A stretch of 8,497 bases of DNA from Bdellovibrionales bacterium (GTDB lineage Bacteria > Bdellovibrionota > Bacteriovoracia > Bacteriovoracales > Bacteriovoracaceae): positions 1 to 8,497 of the forward strand of contig JAHFAA010000148.1 in NCBI GenBank assembly GCA_023250775.1, given 5' to 3'. A program made the translations under genes and the position numbers. This document shows, piece after piece, positions 1 to 6,991 of this stretch (the first letter of the stretch is position 1; the number at the start of each line of letters is the position of its first letter). A model generated the notes under the pieces. The model was not told the DNA's origin and made no database searches. It was given only the letters and a program-made list of their open reading frames with translations.

Positions 1-840
1 GGAAACGCCTTGAGTAGGTCGGGCATTTACATACAGCTTATTGCTGCGATCATATTTCATTTCGCCTTCAAGCAAGTAAGTCACTTCCTCGAAATGAAAT
101 CCTTTTCCCTTAAACAGACGATCGACTTGGGGAATCGGTCGATCTTTTCCCTTACTAAACCAGTTCCCAACAAATAAATCCAGCTGACCGTCTAAATCAT
201 AATCAAAAAATATTAACGCCGTGGCCGGTCCGACTACATCCTGCTTGAATGCATCTTTGACCAACTTGTAAGAAATTCTTCCTTTATGAATCTTTCCTTC
301 AAAAATACGGATTGGAGTCTTGGAAACTTCTATGTCCTGATTGAGAGTTCCCATAACCAAGTCAAGAACACCGTCATGATTTAAATCGACAAAATTGAGG
401 AAGGATGCCCAGTAGGTATTTCCCTCAGCATCGAAGGGGGAATAGGAAAGGGGAAGAAATTTTTTTTTCTCAGGATCAAATTTAAAAAACTGCGGGCGCG
501 CGTAATTAGAATCTAAGGTGACCAAATCCGTGTAACCATCGTGATCGAAATCGACAGCATAAGCGTGCTCAAAATTAAATCCCTCAAAAGGAGCATAATC
601 TTTGGCCTTGTTCTGAAAATAATCGGGATTAAAATTTTTGGTCGGCCCAGATTCGAGATCTTCCAAACTCTGCTTCAATTCGGCTCCCGCCAGGTCTACA
701 GAGTGGCCCGAGAGTGAAACTTTGACGGGAGCAACCGGAGCTTTACCGGAATCATCGTCCTTGCGAACCATGGCACAGGCCGCAAGGACGGAAATGAAAG
801 TAAGAGATACTAATCCACGTCTAGAAATAAATGGTGTCAA
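1..840 (-). CDS. FG-GAP/VCBS-repeat lipoprotein (3' end outside window)
   Basis: The first 280 residues of an exported lipoprotein of unknown function; the frame is still open at base 1. The N-terminus has two arginines (residues 7-8), a hydrophobic stretch and the lipobox VLAAC, with the lipidated Cys at about residue 22. A polar, probably flexible linker follows to about residue 85. Three Asp-rich loops are visible: DFDHDGYTD (97-105), DLNHDGVLD (152-160) and DYDLDGQLD (213-221), each followed by a hydrophobic strand such as LVTL, LVMG or LFVG. This is the calcium-binding signature of FG-GAP/VCBS beta-propeller repeats, spaced here by 55 and 61 residues. I chose the TTG start at 840 because AAGAAGG lies 8 bases upstream. 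A GTG at 861 (beginning MSKKVT) is a good alternative and keeps the same signal peptide. The ATG at 776 would lose the signal peptide. The start lies inside the end of the upstream acyl-CoA dehydrogenase gene, so co-transcription and translational coupling are likely. The fold call is fairly safe; ligand and role are unknown. Confidence 0.85.
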   Translation of the reverse strand, partial: MTPFISRRGLVSLTFISVLAACAMVRKDDDSGKAPVAPVKVSLSGHSVDLAGAELKQSLEDLESGPTKNFNPDYFQNKAKDYAPFEGFNFEHAYAVDFDHDGYTDLVTLDSNYARPQFFKFDPEKKKFLPLSYSPFDAEGNTYWASFLNFVDLNHDGVLDLVMGTLNQDIEVSKTPIRIFEGKIHKGRISYKLVKDAFKQDVVGPATALIFFDYDLDGQLDLFVGNWFSKGKDRPIPQVDRLFKGKGFHFEEVTYLLEGEMKYDRSNKLYVNARPTQGVS

Positions 841-2566
841 GACCGTAACCTTCTTGCTCACAAAGTGTGGTCGCAATCCTTTTTGTCTCTTCATCCAAAT
901 TCCGAGTCATGGTTTTGGAAGAGGCCTGAAATCTGCGACGAGCATCATTAATACTCATGACCGCAAGGTCGGTAACATATTTCTTGGTTTTTTCCGGCAC
1001 ATCACTCTTATTCAAAATAAAAGTCGTGCGAGAGAGAACGGCCAAGATTACGTAAAGTTCAATCGCCATATTGGCCAAACGTCCTTGTGGCAGTTCGCTT
1101 CCGATAATATGTTTTCCATATTTAAACAGAGTATTTTCCACATGAATGGCAAACTCTCCCAACATGGCCGAAAACTGTTCAGCCTGGTTGCCTAAACTGG
1201 AATGATACTTGGACAGACTTCGCCCTCCCATCATATTGGACAGACGGTTCTTGGCAAAATCAGTCAGCACCCCCAATGACTTTATAGGATCGGTTAAGGC
1301 CGATGAAACATCTGATAATTTACCAAGGGATTTAAGAGAATCGGATGGCCCCTTAATACCGGACAGGGCAATGAACACCCGCAAAATTTCATTGGTTCCC
1401 TCGAAAATAAGATTGATTCGAGAATCCCGCATCATGCGCTCATAAGGATATTCACGCATGTAACCAATCCCCGCCGCAATCTGCATGCCCATGTCCACCA
1501 CTTTCCATAAACACTCAGAACCGAAAACTTTGCAAATTGCCGACTCCATAAAATAGTCTTGCATGTCACGATTCATATTTCCGGCGGTTAAATAGACAAT
1601 TGATTCTGTGGCATAGAGGAGCGAGGTCATCTGGGCCAATTTCTCTTGAACCAAACCAAATTCGGCGATAGGCCGATCAAATTGCTTTCGAGTATTAGCG
1701 TGCTGAGTGACCCACTTCATAACAGTTCGCATACCACCAACGGTGCCCGCCCCTAAACTTAAGCGCCCACTGTTGAGAACATTCATGGCAGTCTTAAAAC
1801 CTTTTCCGGGTTCGCCAATAATGTTTGCCGCTGGAACCACCACCTTATCCAAAAAGACCGCGCGGGTTTCAGAAGCTCGAATGCCCATCTTATGTTCTTT
1901 GTTGCCAAAGCTCACTCCAGGCATATCTTTGGTGACAACGAAACAAGTAATTCGCTCTTGTTTCTCACCTTTGATGTCATGCTCGGTTTTGCAAAAAACA
2001 GTGTAGAAATGGGCCATGCCAGCGTTGGTTATCCACAATTTCTGCCCTGTGATTGTGTATGTCCCGTCACTATTTTTTACCGCCTTGGTTTTGATTGAAT
2101 AGGCATCAGACCCAGCACCAGGCTCGGTGAGACAAAAGGCGGCAATCCATTCACCGGAAGCAAGCTTGGGCAACCACTTCTTTTTTTGCTCATCAGTTCC
2201 TTCATTAATCAAAGCACGATAGCCAATTGATTGGTGGGCCCCCAGAGTCGTGGTGGTGGCGCCATCAAAGCCGGCCAACTCTGAGAAGACTCGAGCATAG
2301 AGATGGTAGTCTAATCCAAGACCGCCATGCTCTTCTTTTACCGCCAATCCAAAAAGCCCCATCCCGGCCAGATCTTGAAGCACCTGAGAGGGAATGACCT
2401 CATCCATATCAAACTTGGCGGCATTGATATTGGCCTCTGCATATTTCTTCACGGCATCGGTCATTTCTATTGCCAAAGCCTTCTGGTCTTCATTAAATCC
2501 CGGAAAGGGAAACACACTACTTTCTTCTACCTCGCCATAGAAAAGGCTTGCGGCCACTGATTTCAT
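821..2566 (-). CDS. Acyl-CoA dehydrogenase, VLCAD/ACAD9-like, with C-terminal extension
   Basis: A 581-residue FAD-dependent acyl-CoA dehydrogenase, expected to introduce the trans-2 double bond into fatty acyl-CoA in the first step of beta-oxidation, in the cytoplasm or at the inner membrane. The order is an N-terminal helical domain (about 25-140), a middle beta domain with family signature 1, CLTEPGAGSDAYS (145-157), and WITNAG (178-183), then a C-terminal helical domain (about 250-405). Signature 2 spans 362-381 and has Ala365 where Gly is usual. The segment IFEGTNEILRVF carries the expected catalytic base Glu389, in the position used by VLCAD-type enzymes. About 175 further residues follow, as in VLCAD and ACAD9; ordinary short- and medium-chain enzymes stop near 400. 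This suggests long-chain substrates, but chain length is inference. The ATG at 2566 is preferred because AGGTGA lies 5 bases upstream; an in-frame ATG at 2623 would add a 19-residue N-terminus without a comparable site. It is divergent from gspC, and the lipoprotein gene follows with overlap. Confidence 0.95.
   Translation of the reverse strand: MKSVAASLFYGEVEESSVFPFPGFNEDQKALAIEMTDAVKKYAEANINAAKFDMDEVIPSQVLQDLAGMGLFGLAVKEEHGGLGLDYHLYARVFSELAGFDGATTTTLGAHQSIGYRALINEGTDEQKKKWLPKLASGEWIAAFCLTEPGAGSDAYSIKTKAVKNSDGTYTITGQKLWITNAGMAHFYTVFCKTEHDIKGEKQERITCFVVTKDMPGVSFGNKEHKMGIRASETRAVFLDKVVVPAANIIGEPGKGFKTAMNVLNSGRLSLGAGTVGGMRTVMKWVTQHANTRKQFDRPIAEFGLVQEKLAQMTSLLYATESIVYLTAGNMNRDMQDYFMESAICKVFGSECLWKVVDMGMQIAAGIGYMREYPYERMMRDSRINLIFEGTNEILRVFIALSGIKGPSDSLKSLGKLSDVSSALTDPIKSLGVLTDFAKNRLSNMMGGRSLSKYHSSLGNQAEQFSAMLGEFAIHVENTLFKYGKHIIGSELPQGRLANMAIELYVILAVLSRTTFILNKSDVPEKTKKYVTDLAVMSINDARRRFQASSKTMTRNLDEETKRIATTLCEQEGYGLDTIYF
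849..855 (-). promoter_or_regulatory. Ribosome binding site deciding the lipoprotein start
   Basis: Read on the minus strand this is AAGAAGG, 8 bases before the TTG at 840. It lies inside the last codons of the acyl-CoA dehydrogenase gene. The alternative GTG at 861 has only an AAAAGGA about 15 bases upstream, which is a poorer spacing. This favours TTG but does not prove it. Confidence 0.5.
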
Positions 2567-2571
2567 AAATA

Positions 2572-2577
2572 TCACCT
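2572..2577 (-). promoter_or_regulatory. Ribosome binding site of the acyl-CoA dehydrogenase gene
   Basis: On the minus strand AGGTGA (within AAAGGTGAT) sits 5 bases before the ATG at 2566. It is a strong Shine-Dalgarno match and fixes the start there rather than at the upstream ATG at 2623. Confidence 0.75.
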
Positions 2578-2602
2578 TTGTTAAAAAATACTTTCTCCAC
2601 AC

Positions 2603-2608
2603 ATTATA
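2603..2608 (-). promoter_or_regulatory. Candidate -10 box for the acyl-CoA dehydrogenase promoter
   Basis: The minus strand reads a perfect TATAAT, 36 bases before the ATG at 2566, which would leave a leader of about 30 bases containing the ribosome binding site. No good -35 hexamer is visible 16-18 bases upstream, where the sequence is T-rich. A second perfect TATAAT lies at 2630-2635 on the same strand, also without a good -35. In such AT-rich DNA one of these could arise by chance. Confidence 0.4.
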
Positions 2609-2660
2609 GAGAAAGTTAATCAAGAAAAAATTATAAAATTGATGAGAAAAGGATTTTATT

Positions 2661-2678
2661 CACTCAGATGCTTGAGTG
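2661..2678. promoter_or_regulatory. 18-bp palindrome, possible operator
   Basis: CACTCA-GATGCT-TGAGTG is a perfect 6+6 inverted repeat with a 6-base spacer in the divergent intergenic region. It lies about 25 bases upstream of the minus-strand TATAAT at 2630-2635 and about 40 bases before the putative -35 of the gspC promoter. It has no T-tract, so it is not a terminator. Size and symmetry fit a dimeric repressor such as a TetR- or GntR-family protein. No regulator gene is in the window, so the binding protein is unknown. Confidence 0.35.
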
Positions 2679-2718
2679 TTTTACTTGGCCGGAGAATTAA
2701 AAAGGTTGAATACTTTCC

Positions 2719-2748
2719 TTGAATAAAATCACCACACTCCGTTACAAT
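2719..2748 (+). promoter_or_regulatory. Candidate sigma-70-type promoter of the gsp operon
   Basis: TTGAAT (2719-2724) and TACAAT (2743-2748) are separated by 18 bases and match the -35 and -10 consensus at 4/6 and 5/6 positions. Transcription would start near 2755, giving a leader of about 30 bases that contains a GGAG (2769-2772) 12 bases before the gspC ATG. The position is right for driving gspC-gspD-gspE. Confidence 0.5.
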
Positions 2749-2784
2749 TAAAAGGTAGTGGAATTATTGGAGACTTTTGTTTAA

Positions 2785-4401
2785 ATGAGCAAAAAGAAGT
2801 GGCCCGATTTTCTAGAAAAGCTGAAAGGCCTTTTTTCGCGTAAGAAGAAAGAATTGCCAAGTAATGATATTTCTCAAGAAGAAGGTGCAGGGCCGAGTCA
2901 TCTTGACGACACCACACTCGAAACCACGAATGATGAAGATCAATTCGAGGATGAACCAGACTTTACCATCAAAGAATTAAAACTCAGCGATCTCAAGAAA
3001 GAGACGGCGAAGGAGGCCAATCCTCCCGAACTCCCACCGGACGTTTTGCCTTTTCCCAAAAAACCCGCAGCACCGGAAGAAGAGTTTGGTTTTAGTAATG
3101 TGCCTCCCGTTCCGCCGCCGCCTCCAGAGCTTAGCGACGAGACGAAAGCACCTACGACTCAAAATATTTCGGATCAAGATAAAACCAACAAAAATATTGA
3201 TTTATCAAAACTGCAATTTGTCAGCGACTCCAATGACAAAGACCTAAACGACGTCACCTCTCCTGATGCATTTCAAACAATGCGGGTGAACCTTCCCGAA
3301 TTCGAAGGAAATAAACACACACCAAAATGGATCAAATATAAGGACGCGGCGGTCAAATCACTACTGGCGTTCATGACCAATACCCGGCAGTTTGTCGTTG
3401 CTCAAATTAAAAAACATGATCAATCTTTCAATCTTCAGGCAAAAGATCTCACATGGGATCAGATGGTTTCGGCCTTATTCTCTCCCCAGTCACGCAAGGC
3501 GATCCATCATGCCTTTATTTTTTCCACAGTCCTGGCCGGAACATATAGCGTTGGAAAAATTGCCGCCTATTTGATTAAAGGCCCGGAGAAAAAAATCAAA
3601 ATGCATGTCGCCCGAGTGAATACAGGAGCTGCCCCACATATCTTTGATCTTGCTTCCATCAAAGATGCCAATATCTTTAATGTTAAACGAACTCCCACAG
3701 ATAACATCAATGTTGCCGGGAACAAAAGCAATGAGGATCTCAACAAGCCTTGTCTCGTCTCAAACCGACCAACCTCCCTGCCAATAAAACTGGTGAACAC
3801 TATCGTGCTTCAAGATTCAGTCAAATCCATTGCCTCTGTCGCAGTCAGGGGCGCAACCACACCAACTGAGGTACGCGAAGGTGATAAAGTTGAGACCATG
3901 GCGCAAATCGGAAAAATTGAAAGATTGCGCGTGGTGATTAAAAATATCAAATCCAACGAGTGTGAGTTTATTGATAATTTTGATGAACGTATTAAGAACG
4001 CCTCGCCTATTACCTACGTTGATGCACAAAGTGGGAAAAAATTATTGGATGCCTCGAGGCCGAAAGAAATTAGAAATGAGGGAAATAAATTTATTATCAA
4101 GAAAAGTTACCGCGATCAAATTCTCCAAGATGTAGGCAATATTTTAAGCCAGGCCCGAGCGGTACAGCTGAAAAATCCTGACGGAACTCTCAGCTTTAAA
4201 ATGACTGAAGTCGTTCCCGGTTCTATCTACTCTCACCTCAACATCTTAGACGGCGACATTATCCATCATATCAACGGACGGGAAATTACAAATTTGAATG
4301 ACATCATGAATATGTTTGGACGAATTAAGGATGTAGATCATCTTTCCATCTCACTTAATAGAGGTGGTTCAGATATTGAACTAGAGTATGACTTCGACTA
4401 A
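2785..4401 (+). CDS. gspC: Type II secretion system protein GspC with a long cytoplasmic N-terminal extension
   Basis: GspC (538 residues) is the inner-membrane T2SS subunit that bridges the GspL/M/F/E platform to the secretin GspD and helps recruit substrates. Residues 1-180 are charged and low in complexity: a basic start (MSKKKW, RKKK), acidic stretches (48-60) and a proline run (PPVPPPPP, 107-114). Residues 181-238 look helical. The only membrane segment is about 240-264 (beginning AIHHAFIFSTVLAG). A periplasmic linker leads to an HR domain (about 332-400; LVNTIVLQDSVKSIASV, then REGDKV). The C-terminal PDZ-like domain (about 445-535) contains ILSQARAV, VVPGSIYSHLNI, DGDIIHHINGREI and LSISL. 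HR-PDZ order and the neighbouring secretin and ATPase support GspC. The family normally places the membrane helix near the N-terminus, so this protein is roughly twice the usual length. It is the first gene of the visible operon, with gspD starting 16 bases after its stop. The ATG at 2785 has GGAG 12 bases upstream. Confidence 0.88.
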   Translation: MSKKKWPDFLEKLKGLFSRKKKELPSNDISQEEGAGPSHLDDTTLETTNDEDQFEDEPDFTIKELKLSDLKKETAKEANPPELPPDVLPFPKKPAAPEEEFGFSNVPPVPPPPPELSDETKAPTTQNISDQDKTNKNIDLSKLQFVSDSNDKDLNDVTSPDAFQTMRVNLPEFEGNKHTPKWIKYKDAAVKSLLAFMTNTRQFVVAQIKKHDQSFNLQAKDLTWDQMVSALFSPQSRKAIHHAFIFSTVLAGTYSVGKIAAYLIKGPEKKIKMHVARVNTGAAPHIFDLASIKDANIFNVKRTPTDNINVAGNKSNEDLNKPCLVSNRPTSLPIKLVNTIVLQDSVKSIASVAVRGATTPTEVREGDKVETMAQIGKIERLRVVIKNIKSNECEFIDNFDERIKNASPITYVDAQSGKKLLDASRPKEIRNEGNKFIIKKSYRDQILQDVGNILSQARAVQLKNPDGTLSFKMTEVVPGSIYSHLNILDGDIIHHINGREITNLNDIMNMFGRIKDVDHLSISLNRGGSDIELEYDFD

Positions 4402-4406
4402 AAACC

Positions 4407-4410
4407 AGGA
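4407..4410 (+). promoter_or_regulatory. Ribosome binding site deciding the gspD start
   Basis: AGGA sits 7 bases before the ATG at 4418, while the in-frame ATG at 4388 (inside the gspC end) has only a poorly spaced AGAG. Starting at 4418 also puts the positive charge and hydrophobic core of the signal peptide right at the N-terminus. Confidence 0.65.
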
Positions 4411-4417
4411 CGGTTTT

Positions 4418-6985
4418 ATGCTGACAAAATTTCTCGCTCCTCACGTGACCATCTGTTTGCTGCTGGCGCTTTTTGCTCCAATAACTAAAACGTGGGCGCA
4501 ACTCGACCAGTACAAATCAGAGACTAACTTTGAGGAAGGGGCCAGTGCAGATTCCGGTGACATTGAAACCAGTTCAGGCCCTCCACCTGCGGTTGCTCCG
4601 GATGACGAATTTGACGAGGATGGTGGTGCCGCCACGACTTCGGTAAAAAATCATCTGGAAAATAAACCTGGACGAGAAGACGAATTTGGCCGAAGCGGAG
4701 GACTTTCTGCTTCTGGTGCTCTTGCCAAAGATAAAAAGTACGTCGATTTAAATCCTGAAACGGCCTTCGGCCCAGAAGTTGTAACCAGTTTTGACTTTCC
4801 AGATGTATCCCTGACTGACCTGACCAAGCATATGCAGAAAATCACGGGATTAAATTTGATCATGGAAAAAGACATCAAGGGGAAAGTCAGTATCTCCGCC
4901 CCCTCGCCCATCACAGTGGGTGACGCATGGAAGGCCTATCTTACCGCTCTCAATATGAACGGTTACTCTATCGTCAAATCAGGTGCCTTTTACAAGCTGG
5001 TTAACTCGCGTGACATTCGCTACACCCCAACCAAAATTTATACAGGAAACTACACGCCCGACACAGAAAACTACGTGATGCGGATCATTTCGCTGAAAAA
5101 TATTGATGTGGCCGAGGTCGCTCGAAGCTTTCGCCCCTTCATGTCTCGCTATGGTCGAATCATCGAAATCAAACAAACCAACACCATCATTATTCAAGAT
5201 ACCGGCGACAATATTACCCGCTTGGTTCGTCTGATTAAATTTATTGATGTGCCTGGGCACGAAGAATCCATCCAAATTATTCCTGTTCACAACTCTTCAG
5301 CGCAAGAAATTGCCAAGCTGCTTGATACTCTTCTAAAAGGTGCAGGAAGCGGAAAGTTCAAAGCGAATACCACTGGCACCGGCAAGACTGGTCAGGAAAT
5401 CAGCAAGATTATTGCCGAGCCAAGAACCAATTCTATTATTGCCATGGCCAACGCCGATGGGGCCAAGGAATTGCGTGATCTCATTGTTAAGTTGGACGTG
5501 AAAGGCAATCAGGGCTCAGGTCAGATTCATGTTTACTATTTAAATCACGGCGACGCTGAAACTCTGGCAAAGACTTTGGGTTCATTGGTGTCCGATTCAA
5601 ATTCACTCAACAAAGGGGCCACACGCTTTACCAAAATCGGAAGCGAAGGTGCCTCCCTTTTTAATGCTGAGGTTAAAATTACTTCGGATAAAGACAACAA
5701 TGCTCTCGTACTCACCGCCAGCCCGACAGACTACCTCACCATTAAGTCTGTTATTGAAAAATTAGATATCCCACGCGACCAAGTTTATGTCGAAGGCATG
5801 ATCATGGAAACACAAGTGACCAAAGGCCGAGGCTTTGGCATTTCGATTGTCGGCGCTTACGGCACAGGCGGAACCCAGAAGGCCGGTTTCGCAGGAGGCA
5901 CAGGTGGTTCAGATCTCTTGGCCGTTCTTACCAACAACATAACCTCACTCGGTGGTCTCTTTATCGGTGGTGGTGCCGGGAAAAAAGTTACTCAAAATAT
6001 TGGCGGTCAATCCGTTCAGATCAATAGTATTTCGGGTCTCATTACCGCCATTGCCAATAATTCAAACACCAACGTCTTAGCAACGCCCCAGATCTTGGCC
6101 ATGGATAACACTGAAGCGGCCTTTGAAGTCGCCGAATCGGTACCCGTAACCGAACAAACTATCGCCAACAACCAAACACAAATTTCAGTCAAACAGCAAA
6201 AGGCCGGTTTGACTTTAAAAATTACTCCGCAGATCAACAAAGTTACTCGTTTTGTAAAACTTAAAATTGACCAGAAGATTGAAGAATTTCAAAGCCGCGC
6301 CAACTCTACGGCCGCCGGTGGTATCGCAACAACCTCTCGCAGTGCTGTCACCACGGTGGTGGTGCGTGATCGCGATACCATTGCCATGGGCGGTTTGATG
6401 CGCGACCAGGCCATCAGTTCGACGTCCAAAGTTCCTTTACTCGGTGATATTCCATTACTCGGATGGTTGTTTAAAAATACTTCTGAAACCCTGACCAAGG
6501 TAAACTTGCTGCTTTTCATGACTCCAAAAATTATGGACAGCTACCAAAAAACTGTGGCCAGCACAGTCAAAGACGTTTTGAATCGTCGCTCAGGACACAT
6601 CAAAGACGTGGTTGGCGAGGATGATCCTTATCTTGGCACAGTTAAGGCACTGTACGAAAAGGCGAAGAAACAGGAAGAAGGTCCACTTTATGATGCTCAG
6701 GCCTCGTCCATTTACAAAAGCAACAATGAATCTCCGACTGGCATAGTTCCCAGCGAACTGAAAAAAGATGAAAATGGTGAGGAGAAAAAAAGTGACAACA
6801 AGAAAACTGATTTGAAAGAAGGCGTGCCCGACGAAATTAATGGTGACAAGGATGATCTCCTTGATGATGATGCGGCAAAGGTTGTCAGTCCGGATGCACC
6901 AGTGGCAGAATTTGAAGGCCCTGATTACAAATCCATCTATCAAGAAGTGAAAGTAAAAAAATCGGCCGTTGCAAAACCAGAGTAA
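4418..6985 (+). CDS. gspD: Type II secretion system secretin GspD
   Basis: An 855-residue secretin that multimerises in the outer membrane to form the T2SS exit channel. Residues 1-27 are a Sec signal peptide (MLTKF, a Leu/Ala core, predicted cleavage after KTWA). An acidic, Gly/Ser-rich stretch (28-108) precedes N0 (about 121-200; FDFPDVSLTDLTKHMQKITG). N1 follows at about 217-278 (LKNIDVAEVARSFRPFM), N2 at about 284-360 (IIAEPRTNSIIAMA) and N3 at about 368-451 (ITSDKDNNALVLTASP). The secretin barrel and gate (about 455-706) contains NVLATPQIL, a Gly-rich stretch and the family signature RDTIAMGGLM...VPLLGDIPLLGWLF. Residues 707-855 form a Lys/Asp/Glu-rich tail longer than the short S-domain of classical GspD. 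The N0-N3 set and position between gspC and gspE favour GspD over PilQ. The gene ends in tandem TAA stops, 6 bases before gspE. The ATG at 4388 would add 10 residues and overlap gspC by 14 bases; I judged it less likely. Confidence 0.95.
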   Translation: MLTKFLAPHVTICLLLALFAPITKTWAQLDQYKSETNFEEGASADSGDIETSSGPPPAVAPDDEFDEDGGAATTSVKNHLENKPGREDEFGRSGGLSASGALAKDKKYVDLNPETAFGPEVVTSFDFPDVSLTDLTKHMQKITGLNLIMEKDIKGKVSISAPSPITVGDAWKAYLTALNMNGYSIVKSGAFYKLVNSRDIRYTPTKIYTGNYTPDTENYVMRIISLKNIDVAEVARSFRPFMSRYGRIIEIKQTNTIIIQDTGDNITRLVRLIKFIDVPGHEESIQIIPVHNSSAQEIAKLLDTLLKGAGSGKFKANTTGTGKTGQEISKIIAEPRTNSIIAMANADGAKELRDLIVKLDVKGNQGSGQIHVYYLNHGDAETLAKTLGSLVSDSNSLNKGATRFTKIGSEGASLFNAEVKITSDKDNNALVLTASPTDYLTIKSVIEKLDIPRDQVYVEGMIMETQVTKGRGFGISIVGAYGTGGTQKAGFAGGTGGSDLLAVLTNNITSLGGLFIGGGAGKKVTQNIGGQSVQINSISGLITAIANNSNTNVLATPQILAMDNTEAAFEVAESVPVTEQTIANNQTQISVKQQKAGLTLKITPQINKVTRFVKLKIDQKIEEFQSRANSTAAGGIATTSRSAVTTVVVRDRDTIAMGGLMRDQAISSTSKVPLLGDIPLLGWLFKNTSETLTKVNLLLFMTPKIMDSYQKTVASTVKDVLNRRSGHIKDVVGEDDPYLGTVKALYEKAKKQEEGPLYDAQASSIYKSNNESPTGIVPSELKKDENGEEKKSDNKKTDLKEGVPDEINGDKDDLLDDDAAKVVSPDAPVAEFEGPDYKSIYQEVKVKKSAVAKPE

Positions 6986-6991
6986 TAAAAG

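Noticed and set aside
460..468. T-run as a terminator on the plus strand
   Set aside because: There is no preceding stem-loop and the run lies inside the lipoprotein coding sequence.
638..1195. 185-codon plus-strand open frame
   Set aside because: It lies opposite the lipoprotein start and the acyl-CoA dehydrogenase C-terminus, both well supported, and its translation has no recognisable domain.
2567..2623. Upstream ATG giving a 19-residue longer acyl-CoA dehydrogenase
   Set aside because: The extension contains the candidate -10 box and the strong ribosome binding site for the ATG at 2566, and it does not resemble the family N-terminus.
4388..4417. Upstream ATG for gspD overlapping gspC
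   Set aside because: The ribosome binding site is poor and it would place ten polar residues before the signal peptide; the ATG at 4418 has AGGA at good spacing.
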